Source: Bacteroides finegoldii DSM 17565
GTDB lineage: Bacteria > Bacteroidota > Bacteroidia > Bacteroidales > Bacteroidaceae
NCBI RefSeq assembly: GCF_000156195.1
Contig: NZ_GG688323.1
Span: 170,768-234,767, forward strand
DNA: 64,000 nucleotides
Direction: 5' to 3'
The position numbers and the translations under genes are program-made. The notes beneath the pieces are model-generated. The model ran no database searches and was not told where the DNA came from. It was given only the letters and a program-made list of their open reading frames with translations. Shown piece after piece: positions 44,563 to 53,169 of the stretch. Numbering within the stretch: the stretch's first letter is position 1; each line of letters opens with the position of its first letter.

Positions 44563-44570
44563 CAAAGGTA
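44563..44570 (-). promoter_or_regulatory. -7 box of the DUF4373/primase-helicase operon
   Basis: TACCTTTG on the minus strand matches TAnnTTTG and lies 68 nt before the ATG at 44495. Confidence 0.6.
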
Positions 44571-44675
44571 TTTTAAATGTTTTGGTTACACTTGTTGAAA
44601 AAAACAGAGGGCTATTACGATTCTTTTAACAACCTTTGCAGCAATATAATAACCATAAATAAAAATGTTTTTTAA

Positions 44676-46415
44676 ATGAAAATGAAGTCAAATGTCATCC
44701 TGAATGACGACAAAGTAATCAAAGAGAGATTGAAATATTGTGTCCACATCACGTTAGGACGTTTTCTGAACATCCAACGCACCGTATCGCCCCTGTCGCA
44801 CGAGAAAGTGGCGGGACAGACCACCATCAATTCCAGCACGACATGGAACATGGAACAAGTCCGGAATTACAGCATATTATCGTACGCGCAAGTGATCTAC
44901 ACGCATTTCATAGCCTTGAAGTGCAATTTCTACGTCCTGCATCTCTCAAAGGCGATGATCAAAGCGATTCAAAACGGGCAGTGCGTCATCATCAAAACCG
45001 TAGATCCCGACAAACTGGACGATTACCTTCCCGGCGAAATCCTCCTCGAACAGCACCCCGACGCGGAAGAACTGGAGCGGAGGACAAAGGCGAGAGAGGC
45101 GTTACTGAGCAAATCCATGCACCTGCGGATAAGCAAAAGTCAAGAACAGGAAAAGGAAAATGAAAAGAAGAAAAAGGGAAAAGGAAAGAAAAAAGAGAAA
45201 GATAAAGGAAATAAGGGAAAAAAGAAATCGGAAAAAAGAGAAAGTTATCATAAGTTTACTACCTTTGTAGCACAAGAAGGATACAAAAGCAAGGACATGA
45301 ACGATTGTGAAGAGACGAATGGCAAGGCAATAAAAGCGCTCATAGTATTCAGAGAAATAAGTGATACGGACAATCTGTTCGCTCCTATTCTATGCGATGC
45401 TATCCGCATGACGGGTATTGACGTACGATGTTCCAAAGAAGCATTTTGGGAATCAGACACGGCGTATGACATCATACACTTCCAATGGCCGGAAGAAGTA
45501 GTAGGCTGGAACTGCGAAGACCCCGACGTGATACGCCGGCTCGAAGAGCGCATCCGTTTCTTCCGTTCGCGCGGGGCGCATTTCGTCTACACGCGGCACA
45601 ATGTGCGCCCGCACTACGCAAACGACATCATCAGCCGCGCCTACGACATCATCGAGACGCAAAGCGACATCGTGGTACACATGGGACATTTCAGCGCGGA
45701 TGACTTTGCCGCCAGATACCCCCAAAGCCGGAATGTCGTCATTCTCCACCATATCTATGAATATACTTATCAGGAGGACATCAGCGAGGCGCGCGCACGC
45801 CAATATCTCAATCTGCCGCAGAACGCGTTCATCGTCACCGCCTTCGGCAAATTCCGCAACCGGGAAGAGATACGCATGGTGCTCGGAGCATTCCATGCAT
45901 GGAAACGGCCGCATAAACTGCTGCTCGCTCCCCGTCTCTACCCTTTCTCCAGACGCAACAGGTACGGCAAGAACTTCCTCAAGAGATGGCTCTCGCGCTT
46001 CGGCTACTACGTGGTCAGGCCCCTGCTCAACCGTTGGCTGCATCTGAGAGCCGGAGGTAACGACGACCTGGTGGACAGTTGCGACCTACCTTATTATATA
46101 GCAGCTTCGGACCTGGTAATGATTCCACGCAAAGATATCCTGAATTCCGGCAACATCCCCCTCGCCTTCCTCTACCACAAAGTGGTGGTGGGTCCCGACA
46201 CGGGGAATAACGGCGAGCTGCTGGCCATCACCGGAAACCCCTCGTTCGACCCCGACGACCGGGAAGATATCGTCCACGCGCTCGAAACCGGCGCACGGTA
46301 TGCCGCTTACGAACACGGGGAGGCAAACTACGACTACGCCATCGAAAACATGAATATCAAAAAAACGGGACGCGAGTATGCACAAGTCTATAAAGACGCG
46401 ATAAATGGCAGATAA
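44676..46415 (+). CDS. fused ORF: unrecognised N-terminal region plus GT-B glycosyltransferase
   Basis: The frame is open for 579 codons but looks like two genes in one frame. Residues 1 to about 155 (VHITLGRFLNIQRTVSPLS, LPGEILLEQHPDAEELERR) belong to no family I recognise. Residues 155-195 are almost all Lys, Glu and Gly, coded by a purine tract. At 45260-45267 there is a TACCTTTG promoter box, and ATG 45297 then opens a normal glycosyltransferase of 372 residues: HFVYTRHNVRPHYAND, FIVTAFGKFRNREEIRMVL, LPYYIAASDLVMIPRKDIL. The glycosyltransferase is probably translated mainly from 45297. Its 3' end overlaps the flippase gene by 11 nt. Confidence 0.7.
   Translation: MKMKSNVILNDDKVIKERLKYCVHITLGRFLNIQRTVSPLSHEKVAGQTTINSSTTWNMEQVRNYSILSYAQVIYTHFIALKCNFYVLHLSKAMIKAIQNGQCVIIKTVDPDKLDDYLPGEILLEQHPDAEELERRTKAREALLSKSMHLRISKSQEQEKENEKKKKGKGKKKEKDKGNKGKKKSEKRESYHKFTTFVAQEGYKSKDMNDCEETNGKAIKALIVFREISDTDNLFAPILCDAIRMTGIDVRCSKEAFWESDTAYDIIHFQWPEEVVGWNCEDPDVIRRLEERIRFFRSRGAHFVYTRHNVRPHYANDIISRAYDIIETQSDIVVHMGHFSADDFAARYPQSRNVVILHHIYEYTYQEDISEARARQYLNLPQNAFIVTAFGKFRNREEIRMVLGAFHAWKRPHKLLLAPRLYPFSRRNRYGKNFLKRWLSRFGYYVVRPLLNRWLHLRAGGNDDLVDSCDLPYYIAASDLVMIPRKDILNSGNIPLAFLYHKVVVGPDTGNNGELLAITGNPSFDPDDREDIVHALETGARYAAYEHGEANYDYAIENMNIKKTGREYAQVYKDAINGR
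45260..45267 (+). promoter_or_regulatory. internal -7 box, probable promoter of the second polysaccharide block
   Basis: TACCTTTG lies inside the long ORF, 30 nt before the ATG at 45297. It would drive the glycosyltransferase-flippase run that follows. No clear -33 TTTG. Confidence 0.5.
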
Positions 46416-47859
46416 TCTCAAAAGTCAGCTGTTCTCCGGAGTGTTCTACACAGCGCTCGCCAAATACAGCGGTGTCGTCATCTCGCTTGTGGTGGCGGGT
46501 GTACTGGCACGCCTGCTCTCGCCGGACGACTTCGGCATTGTAGCGATAGCCACCGTAATCATCGCCTTCTTCAACCTGTTCACGGACATGGGTGTATCCC
46601 CCGCCATCGTGCAGCACAAGACGCTGACACGGGAGGAATTGTCGGATATTTTCTCGTTCACCGTGTGGACCGGCATAGGCATAAGCGCCCTCTTCTTCGC
46701 CGCGTCATGGCTGATAGCCGGTTATTACAACAGCGACATCCTGCGGACACTGTGCCAACTGCTGTCCGTCAACCTGTTTTTCGCTTCCGCCACCATCGTG
46801 CCGGGGGCTTTGTTCTACCGCAACAAGGAGTTCAAGTTCATTGCCGTGCGGAGCTTCGTCATTCAGATTTCGGCAGGGGCGGCAGCCGTCACCGCAGCAC
46901 TCTGCGGAGCGGGACTGTATGCGCTGATTATCAACCCGATCGTATCCAGCATACTGATATTTGCCATCTCCTACCAACGCTATCCGCAACGCCTGCGCCT
47001 CACGCTGGGCCTGACGGTGCTGCGCAAGATATTCTCCTATTCCGCCTACCAGTTCCTGTTCAATGTCATCAACTATTTCAGCCGCAACCTTGACAAGCTG
47101 CTGATCGGCAAATACATGGGAATGTCCGACTTGGGATACTACGAAAAATCTTACCGTCTGATGATGCTTCCCCTGCAGAACATCACACAAGTGATCACCC
47201 CCGTGATGCACCCGATATTCAGCGATTTTCAAGACGACAAAGGGAAGCTCGCCACCTCCTACGAACGGATCCTGCGCTTTCTCGCCTTCATCGGACTGCC
47301 GCTCAGCGTGCTGCTCTTTTTCACGGCGGAGGAAGTGACGCTGATCATCTTCGGCGACCAATGGCTCCCGTCCGTACCCGTTTTCCGGATTCTGTCACTG
47401 TCCGTAGGGATTCAGATCATACTGTCTTCTTCCGGCTCCATCTTCCAGGCGGCGGGCGACACGAAGAGTCTGTTCGTGTGCGGACTGTTCTCGTCCGCGC
47501 TCAACGTGGCGGGCATGCTGCTCGGAATCTTCTATTTCGGCACGCTGACGGCAGTGGCAAGCTGCATCGCCGTCACGTTCACCGTCAACTTCGCGCAATG
47601 CTACTGGCAGATGTACCGGGTGACTTTCCGGCGAAGCGTCCTGCCGTTCGTCCGTCAGCTCCTTTCTCCGATGGCGGTAAGCCTGCTGATGGCGGCCATT
47701 CTCCTGCCGATACAGTACGCGACGGAAGGAATAAATATTTTTCTTACAATAATTGTAAAAAGTATAGTAAGTTTTACTATCTTTGGGGGATATATACAAG
47801 TTACGCGGGAGTACGACCTCTTGGGGAAAATACGAAGCATGGCGGGAAAAGGAAAATAA
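46405..47859 (+). CDS. polysaccharide flippase (Wzx-like, MOP superfamily)
   Basis: This 484-residue membrane protein has about twelve to fourteen helices. The opening FYTALAKYSGVVISLVVAGV, LLSPDDFGIVAIATVIIAFF and RNLDKLLIGKYMGMSDLGYY are typical of the polysaccharide-synthesis MOP group related to Wzx and TuaB. It should flip lipid-linked repeat units to the periplasmic face. It overlaps the upstream glycosyltransferase by 11 nt. Noticeably GC-rich, like the genes after it. Confidence 0.88.
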   Translation: MADNLKSQLFSGVFYTALAKYSGVVISLVVAGVLARLLSPDDFGIVAIATVIIAFFNLFTDMGVSPAIVQHKTLTREELSDIFSFTVWTGIGISALFFAASWLIAGYYNSDILRTLCQLLSVNLFFASATIVPGALFYRNKEFKFIAVRSFVIQISAGAAAVTAALCGAGLYALIINPIVSSILIFAISYQRYPQRLRLTLGLTVLRKIFSYSAYQFLFNVINYFSRNLDKLLIGKYMGMSDLGYYEKSYRLMMLPLQNITQVITPVMHPIFSDFQDDKGKLATSYERILRFLAFIGLPLSVLLFFTAEEVTLIIFGDQWLPSVPVFRILSLSVGIQIILSSSGSIFQAAGDTKSLFVCGLFSSALNVAGMLLGIFYFGTLTAVASCIAVTFTVNFAQCYWQMYRVTFRRSVLPFVRQLLSPMAVSLLMAAILLPIQYATEGINIFLTIIVKSIVSFTIFGGYIQVTREYDLLGKIRSMAGKGK

Positions 47860-47900
47860 ATGAACGGAATAGACAACATACATCAAGACAAAGAGCACGC

Positions 47901-49037
47901 ATGAAAGCCTTATTTCTGATATTTCACGGTTTCGACAAAGCAAACGGAATCAGCAAGAAGATACATTACCAAGTGAAGGCACTCGAAAAGTGCGGCGCGG
48001 ATGTCCGCTTGTGCTACTACGCCACCACGCCTTTCGGCAACCGGCGACTGATGATCGGCGACGAGGTGATGGCCGATTTCGGCAAAGGGACGATGGCGAA
48101 GTTGCTGAAACGTGTCTACTACTCGCCTATCGTGAAGTATGCGCAGCGAGAGAAGATCGACTTTGTGTACATCCGTTCCTATCACAACGCCAACCCTTTC
48201 ACGCTGCGGCTGGTGGAACGCCTGAAAAAGACGGGGGCGAAAGTGACGGTGGAGATACCGACATATCCTTACGATCAGGAGTACATCTCATGGTCTATGA
48301 GGGCTTCGCTCGCTGTGGACCGTTGTTTCCGCCACCGGATGGCGAAGCTGCTGGACGGCATCGTGACTTTCTCCAGCGCGGAAACGATTTTCGGAGGCAG
48401 GACGATCCGGATTTCCAACGGGATCGATTTCGACGCTACCCCGATGCGGAGCGGACAGAACGACACTTCGCACGAGCTGCACCTGATCGGTGTGGCGGAG
48501 GTGCACTATTGGCACGGGTTCGACCGCCTGGTACGGGGCCTCGCGGAGTATTACCGGACGAATCCGGAATATAAGGTTTATTTCCATATCGTAGGTCCGC
48601 TATCGGGCGAACGGGAACGGGAGGAGATTCTTCCCGTGATACGCGACCATCATCTGGAGGAGTACGTGATTCTGCACGGACCCCTGCACGGAGAGGAACT
48701 CGACGAGCAGTTTGAACGCGCGGACTTTGCCATCGGCAGTCTGGGACGCCACCGGAGCGGTATCACGGAAATCAAGACACTGAAAAACCGGGAGTACGCG
48801 GCACGCGGGTTTGCCTTCACTTACTCGGAGACGGATGCGGATTTTGACGCTATGCCGTATGTGTGGAAGGTGCCTGCAGATGAGTCGGCGGTGGACGTCC
48901 CGAAGCTGATTGCGTTTCAACGGTCGTTGAAGATTTCGCCGGTTGAGATCCGGGAGTCGGTCCGCCCACTGTCATGGAAAGCGCAGATGCAAAAGGTGAT
49001 TGAGGAGGTAGGACTTAAAAAAACAACTGATGAATAA
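47901..49037 (+). CDS. GT4 family glycosyltransferase
   Basis: This 378-residue GT-B protein has LFLIFHGFDKANGISKKIHY at the N-terminus, with the nucleotide-sugar region in the C-terminal half (LHLIGVAEVHYWHGFDRLVR). FAIGSLGRHRSGITEIKTLK near residue 280 stands in place of the classical EX7E helix, so its catalytic type is unclear. The ATG at 47901 is chosen; the frame is open far upstream inside the flippase gene, but those residues are shadow sequence. It overlaps the next gene by 8 nt. Confidence 0.78.
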   Translation: MKALFLIFHGFDKANGISKKIHYQVKALEKCGADVRLCYYATTPFGNRRLMIGDEVMADFGKGTMAKLLKRVYYSPIVKYAQREKIDFVYIRSYHNANPFTLRLVERLKKTGAKVTVEIPTYPYDQEYISWSMRASLAVDRCFRHRMAKLLDGIVTFSSAETIFGGRTIRISNGIDFDATPMRSGQNDTSHELHLIGVAEVHYWHGFDRLVRGLAEYYRTNPEYKVYFHIVGPLSGEREREEILPVIRDHHLEEYVILHGPLHGEELDEQFERADFAIGSLGRHRSGITEIKTLKNREYAARGFAFTYSETDADFDAMPYVWKVPADESAVDVPKLIAFQRSLKISPVEIRESVRPLSWKAQMQKVIEEVGLKKTTDE

Positions 49038-50184
49038 ACAATTAAGAATAGCCTACTGCATTCCTTCGCTTTATTATCCCAGCGGTATGGAACGGGCACT
49101 GACTCTGAAAGCGAATTACTTTGCAGAGCATTTCGGCTATGACATACATATTATCCTGACGGACGGAAAAGGGAAAGAGCCTTACTATCCGTTGCATCCG
49201 TCCATCACGCTTCATCAACTCAGTATCAATTACGACGAAATGTACGGGCGTTCATTGCTGAAACGTATTTCGGGATATTCGAAGAAACAACGGCTTTACA
49301 AGAAGCGGCTGAACGAGTGCCTTTGCGAAATCCGTCCGGATATCACGGTGTCTCTGCTGCGGCGTGAGATCAACTTCATCTGCGATATGAAGGACGGCAG
49401 TGTCAAGCTGGGAGAAATCCATTTCAACAAGTCCAACTACCGCGAGTTCACCGACAACCGCCTTCCCGGATTCGTGCAGCGAATGGTGAAGCAGTATTGG
49501 ATGCGGCAACTGATCCGGCAACTGCGGAAAGTGCGCTATTTCGTCGTGCTGAGCAACGAGGACGCAGCCGAATGGACGGAACTGGACAACGTGAAGGTGA
49601 TTCACAACCCGCTTCCTTTCCTCCCCGACCAACAGTCGGACGGCACGCAAAAACAGGTGATTGCCGTAGGAAGGTATATGCCGCAGAAAGGATTCGACCG
49701 CCTCGTGAGTGCCTGGCGCATCGTCAGCCGGAAACATCCGGACTGGACGCTGTCGATCTACGGGGACGGTATGCGCGAGCAACTCCAACGGCAGGTGGAT
49801 GAGGAAGGGGTGGCTTCGAGTTGCCTGCTCAAACACACGGTGCAGAATATCGTGGATAAGTATTGTGAGAGTTCTGTATTTGTTCTGTCTTCGCGCTATG
49901 AGGGGTTCGGAATGGTCATCATCGAGGCTATGGCGTGCGGGGTGCCCCCCGTTTCGTTCACGTGCCCGTGCGGACCGAGAGACATCATCGCAGACGGCCG
50001 CGACGGGTTGTTGGTGGAGAACGGTGACATCGGGGGATTGGCGGAGAAGATCTGTTATCTGATTGAGCATGAGGACCTGCGCAGGAAGATGGGACGGCAG
50101 GCACGGGTGGATGTGGAACGTTTCAGGATCGAGCATATCGCGGAGCAATGGAAAGAGTTGTTCGAGGAGGCTTTGGAAAAATAA
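49030..50184 (+). CDS. GT4 family glycosyltransferase
   Basis: This 384-residue GT-B enzyme has a glycine-poor N-terminal loop (IPSLYYPSGMERALTLKANY), IAVGRYMPQKGFDRLVSAWR opening the donor domain, and the donor-site block SSRYEGFGMVIIEAMACGVP with both glutamates. This is the standard retaining GT4 set. It starts 8 nt before the preceding stop, so it is cotranslated in the same operon. The next gene begins 40 nt after its stop. Confidence 0.88.
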   Translation: MNKQLRIAYCIPSLYYPSGMERALTLKANYFAEHFGYDIHIILTDGKGKEPYYPLHPSITLHQLSINYDEMYGRSLLKRISGYSKKQRLYKKRLNECLCEIRPDITVSLLRREINFICDMKDGSVKLGEIHFNKSNYREFTDNRLPGFVQRMVKQYWMRQLIRQLRKVRYFVVLSNEDAAEWTELDNVKVIHNPLPFLPDQQSDGTQKQVIAVGRYMPQKGFDRLVSAWRIVSRKHPDWTLSIYGDGMREQLQRQVDEEGVASSCLLKHTVQNIVDKYCESSVFVLSSRYEGFGMVIIEAMACGVPPVSFTCPCGPRDIIADGRDGLLVENGDIGGLAEKICYLIEHEDLRRKMGRQARVDVERFRIEHIAEQWKELFEEALEK

Positions 50185-50223
50185 ACAGATAAGCGGTACG
50201 CTTAATAAATCAGGAAGTGAGTT

Positions 50224-51081
50224 ATGGGAGTTTGGTATAAGAAATATTTGCAGGTGTACGAGAGACCGTTTGCGGAAGCTCCCCAAGCAGTGGTGGAGGA
50301 AGTGCGGCAGAAGATCGCCGGGCTTCAGAGCGAGAATCCGGTGGTTACCGTCTCGCTGATAGGCTACAACGAGGAAAAACATCTGCTGGCTTGTCTGTGG
50401 TCGCTGAGCGAGATGCAGTGCAAATATCCCCTAGAGATCATCGGGGTGGATAATGAATCGAAGGACCGCACAGCGGAGATTTTTCAGGCGTGCGGCGTAC
50501 CTTATTATACGGAGACGCAGCATAGTTGCGGTTTTGCCCGCCTTTGCGGGCTGAACCACGCACGGGGGAAGTATCACATCAACATTGATTCGGACACGAT
50601 GTACCCGCCCAAATATGTGGAGACGATGGTGGATGCGCTGGAGCGTCCGGGCGTTGTCGGGGTAAGCTCGCTATGGAGCTACATTCCGGACGAGGAGCAT
50701 TCCCGGTGGGGACTGAAGCTGTATGAGGCTACCCGCGACCTGCATCTGTGGCTGCAATCGTTCAAGCGTCCGGAGCTGAGTGTGCGGGGGCTGGTGTTCG
50801 CTTACCGCACGGATTTGGCACGGAAAACGGGCATCCGCACAGACATCATCCGGGGCGAGGACGGGTATCTGGCACTGCAACTGAAACAGTTCGGGAAAAT
50901 CGCTTTTGTGAGAAAACGCCGCGCACGTGCCGTCACGGGATATGGCACGGTGGGAGCCGACGGATCGCTGTTCAACAGTTTCAAGGTTCGTGTGGCCAAC
51001 GGGCTGAGGGGGATCGGAGGACTGTTCACCAAGAAAAAGGAATATAAGGATGAGGAGAGCAATCTCGTGAAAAAGAAATAA
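50224..51081 (+). CDS. GT2 family glycosyltransferase
   Basis: This 285-residue GT-A protein has VTVSLIGYNEEKHLLACLWS, IIGVDNESKDRTAEIF, CGFARLCGLNHARGKYHINI and the DXD site DSDTM near residue 122. IRGEDGYLALQLKQFG is the acceptor-side block with the catalytic-type Glu-Asp. The C-terminus is basic and lacks clear membrane helices. Donor and acceptor unknown. Same operon direction as its neighbours. Confidence 0.86.
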   Translation: MGVWYKKYLQVYERPFAEAPQAVVEEVRQKIAGLQSENPVVTVSLIGYNEEKHLLACLWSLSEMQCKYPLEIIGVDNESKDRTAEIFQACGVPYYTETQHSCGFARLCGLNHARGKYHINIDSDTMYPPKYVETMVDALERPGVVGVSSLWSYIPDEEHSRWGLKLYEATRDLHLWLQSFKRPELSVRGLVFAYRTDLARKTGIRTDIIRGEDGYLALQLKQFGKIAFVRKRRARAVTGYGTVGADGSLFNSFKVRVANGLRGIGGLFTKKKEYKDEESNLVKKK

Positions 51082-51126
51082 AGGAAAGATATAGAGAAAT
51101 AACCCAAACAAATAATATATAGCATT

Positions 51127-51897
51127 ATGATTACCCGTATCCCGTATGACAGAGATGATTTGAAGATCGGAAAGAAGGACAAGGTATTGGAAGTTGGTCC
51201 CGGTCATAATCCGACTTTCAGAGCCAACGTTATCGTTGAGCAGTATTTGGACAGTAATTTCCATCGTTGCGGAAACGTGAAGATATACCCGCATCAGGAG
51301 TTGGTCAATGCGAACGGTGAGAATTTACCGTTTGAAGATAAGGCATTCGATTATGTGATTTGCAATCAAGTACTTGAGCACGTGGAAAACCCTGCAGAGT
51401 TTATCCATGAGCAATACAGGGTAGCGAAAAGGGGATACATGGAGACTCCCAGTTTGCTGGGCGAATTTCTCTTTCCCAAGAAATCCCACAAATGGGTGGT
51501 TCTTTACTTGGACAACAAACTGATCCTTTTTGAGAAATCCAGAATGCCGGGAAATTACGAGAATAACTATGGGGAACTGTTTCTGAATTATCTGCCATAC
51601 CAATCGCTGACGTATAAGCTATTGTGGTTTACCGAAGGGAATCTGATGTTGAACCGATGCGAATGGAAAGATGATATCGAATTTATCATCAATCCGACAG
51701 ATGAAAAGTATACCGATTTTTTCACTAAGCCGTGGAGCAGACAGATGGTGGAACAGATGTATCCGCGCAGAAGCGCGATGAAAGAGCTGACAAAGATCGG
51801 TACCGCTTTATATTATATTGTGAAAAATAAAGTAAAAAATAAAACCCATAAGCACTCTCCGATAAGCTTGGAGGAGTATATGCGACTAAAAGAATAA
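51127..51897 (+). CDS. class I SAM-dependent methyltransferase
   Basis: This 256-residue protein has the SAM-binding motif KVLEVGPGHNPTF around residues 20-32, GENLPFEDKAFDYVICNQVL and EHVENPAEFIHEQYRV, the pattern of methyltransf_11-type enzymes. It may methylate a sugar of the polysaccharide or a lipid-linked precursor; this rests on position between two glycosyltransferases. Its codon use is more AT-rich than the genes on both sides, which suggests separate acquisition. Confidence 0.82.
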   Translation: MITRIPYDRDDLKIGKKDKVLEVGPGHNPTFRANVIVEQYLDSNFHRCGNVKIYPHQELVNANGENLPFEDKAFDYVICNQVLEHVENPAEFIHEQYRVAKRGYMETPSLLGEFLFPKKSHKWVVLYLDNKLILFEKSRMPGNYENNYGELFLNYLPYQSLTYKLLWFTEGNLMLNRCEWKDDIEFIINPTDEKYTDFFTKPWSRQMVEQMYPRRSAMKELTKIGTALYYIVKNKVKNKTHKHSPISLEEYMRLKE

Positions 51898-51910
51898 AAG
51901 CTAAAAAATC

Positions 51911-53125
51911 ATGAACGATACACTTACTCTTTGTCTCGAAATTCTTTTCTGGTTTGCCCTGTTTGTTGTGTTCTACACGTATCTGGGCTACGGAATCCTG
52001 CTTTACATCCTTGTCAAGCTGAAAGAGTTTTTCGTGAAACCAGTGAGACGCTCGCTCCCGGCAACGGACGGGGAACTGCCGGAGGTGACGCTGTTTATCA
52101 CGGCTTTCAACGAAGAGGAGGTGGTGGACGAGAAGATGGAGAACTGCCTTGAGCTGGACTATCCTGCGGATAAGCTGCACATTGTCTGGGTGACGGACGG
52201 CAGCAATGACGGGACGAACGAACGCTTGCAGACACGCTGGCAGGGAAAGGCGACGGTGCATTTCCAACCGCTCCGGCAAGGGAAAACGGCTGCAATGACG
52301 CGCGGAATGACGCTTGTAGACACACCGCTCGTTGTCTTCACGGACGCCAATACGATGGTGAACCGGGAAGCGATACGGGAGATTGTACTCGCTTTTCAGG
52401 ATCCGAAAGTGGGATGCGTGGCGGGAGAGAAACGGATTGCCGTGCAGACGAAGGACGGGGCTGCCGCCGGTGGCGAAGGGATTTACTGGAAGTATGAGTC
52501 GACGCTGAAAGCGTTGGACGCACGGCTATATTCGGCGGTGGGGGCTGCGGGTGAACTGTTTGCCGTACGCCGCGAACTGTTCGAGGCGATGGAACCGGAC
52601 ACATTGCTCGACGACTTCATCCTATCGCTGCGCATCACGATGAAGGGGTACACGATTGCTTACCGCACCAATGCCTACGCCATCGAAAGCGGTTCGGCGG
52701 ATATGAGGGAGGAGGAAAAAAGAAAGGTGCGCATCGCTGCGGGAGGATTGCAGTCTATCTGGCGGCTGCGCCCATTGCTGAACCCGTTCCGCTACGGGGT
52801 GCTCAGCTTTCAATATACGTCGCACCGGGTGTTGAGGTGGTCGGTCACTCCGTTCCTGCTGTTCGCACTCCTGCCACTGAACGTGGCGATTCTGCTGTCG
52901 GGCGGTCCGACGGCATTCTACGGGGTGCTGCTTGGGATGCAGCTCCTCTTCTACGGGTTGGGATATTGGGGCTATTATCTGTCTGCCAGGCAGATTAAGA
53001 ACAAGATACTCTTCATCCCCTATTATTTTCTTTTTATGAATATCAATGTGTTGAAAGGGATCCGTTACCTGAAAAAGAAAAAAGGAAACGGAGCATGGGA
53101 AAAAGCGAAACGGTCGGAGAAGTAA
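51911..53125 (+). CDS. GT2 family membrane glycosyltransferase (cellulose-synthase-like)
   Basis: This 404-residue protein has an N-terminal helix, a GT-A domain and three to four C-terminal helices. Motifs are TLFITAFNEEEVVDEKMENC, VWVTDGSNDGTNERL, VVFTDANTMVNREAI, and a QXXRW-type position reading KVRIAAGGLQSIW. It should be a processive or membrane-anchored transferase acting on lipid-linked acceptors. It is the last glycosyltransferase of the second block, and the sensor kinase gene starts 44 nt later. Confidence 0.86.
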   Translation: MNDTLTLCLEILFWFALFVVFYTYLGYGILLYILVKLKEFFVKPVRRSLPATDGELPEVTLFITAFNEEEVVDEKMENCLELDYPADKLHIVWVTDGSNDGTNERLQTRWQGKATVHFQPLRQGKTAAMTRGMTLVDTPLVVFTDANTMVNREAIREIVLAFQDPKVGCVAGEKRIAVQTKDGAAAGGEGIYWKYESTLKALDARLYSAVGAAGELFAVRRELFEAMEPDTLLDDFILSLRITMKGYTIAYRTNAYAIESGSADMREEEKRKVRIAAGGLQSIWRLRPLLNPFRYGVLSFQYTSHRVLRWSVTPFLLFALLPLNVAILLSGGPTAFYGVLLGMQLLFYGLGYWGYYLSARQIKNKILFIPYYFLFMNINVLKGIRYLKKKKGNGAWEKAKRSEK

Positions 53126-53169
53126 AAACAATTTGAGATATCTTTTGTTATCTTATAAAAAAATCATAC

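Noticed and set aside
47361..47900. Upstream extension of the GT4 gene into the flippase gene
   Set aside because: The extra 180 residues are out-of-frame flippase sequence; the family start is the ATG at 47901.
49252..50382. 376-codon minus-strand frame opposite two glycosyltransferase genes
   Set aside because: It spans a gene junction on the other strand and has shadow-like Leu/Pro/His-rich composition.
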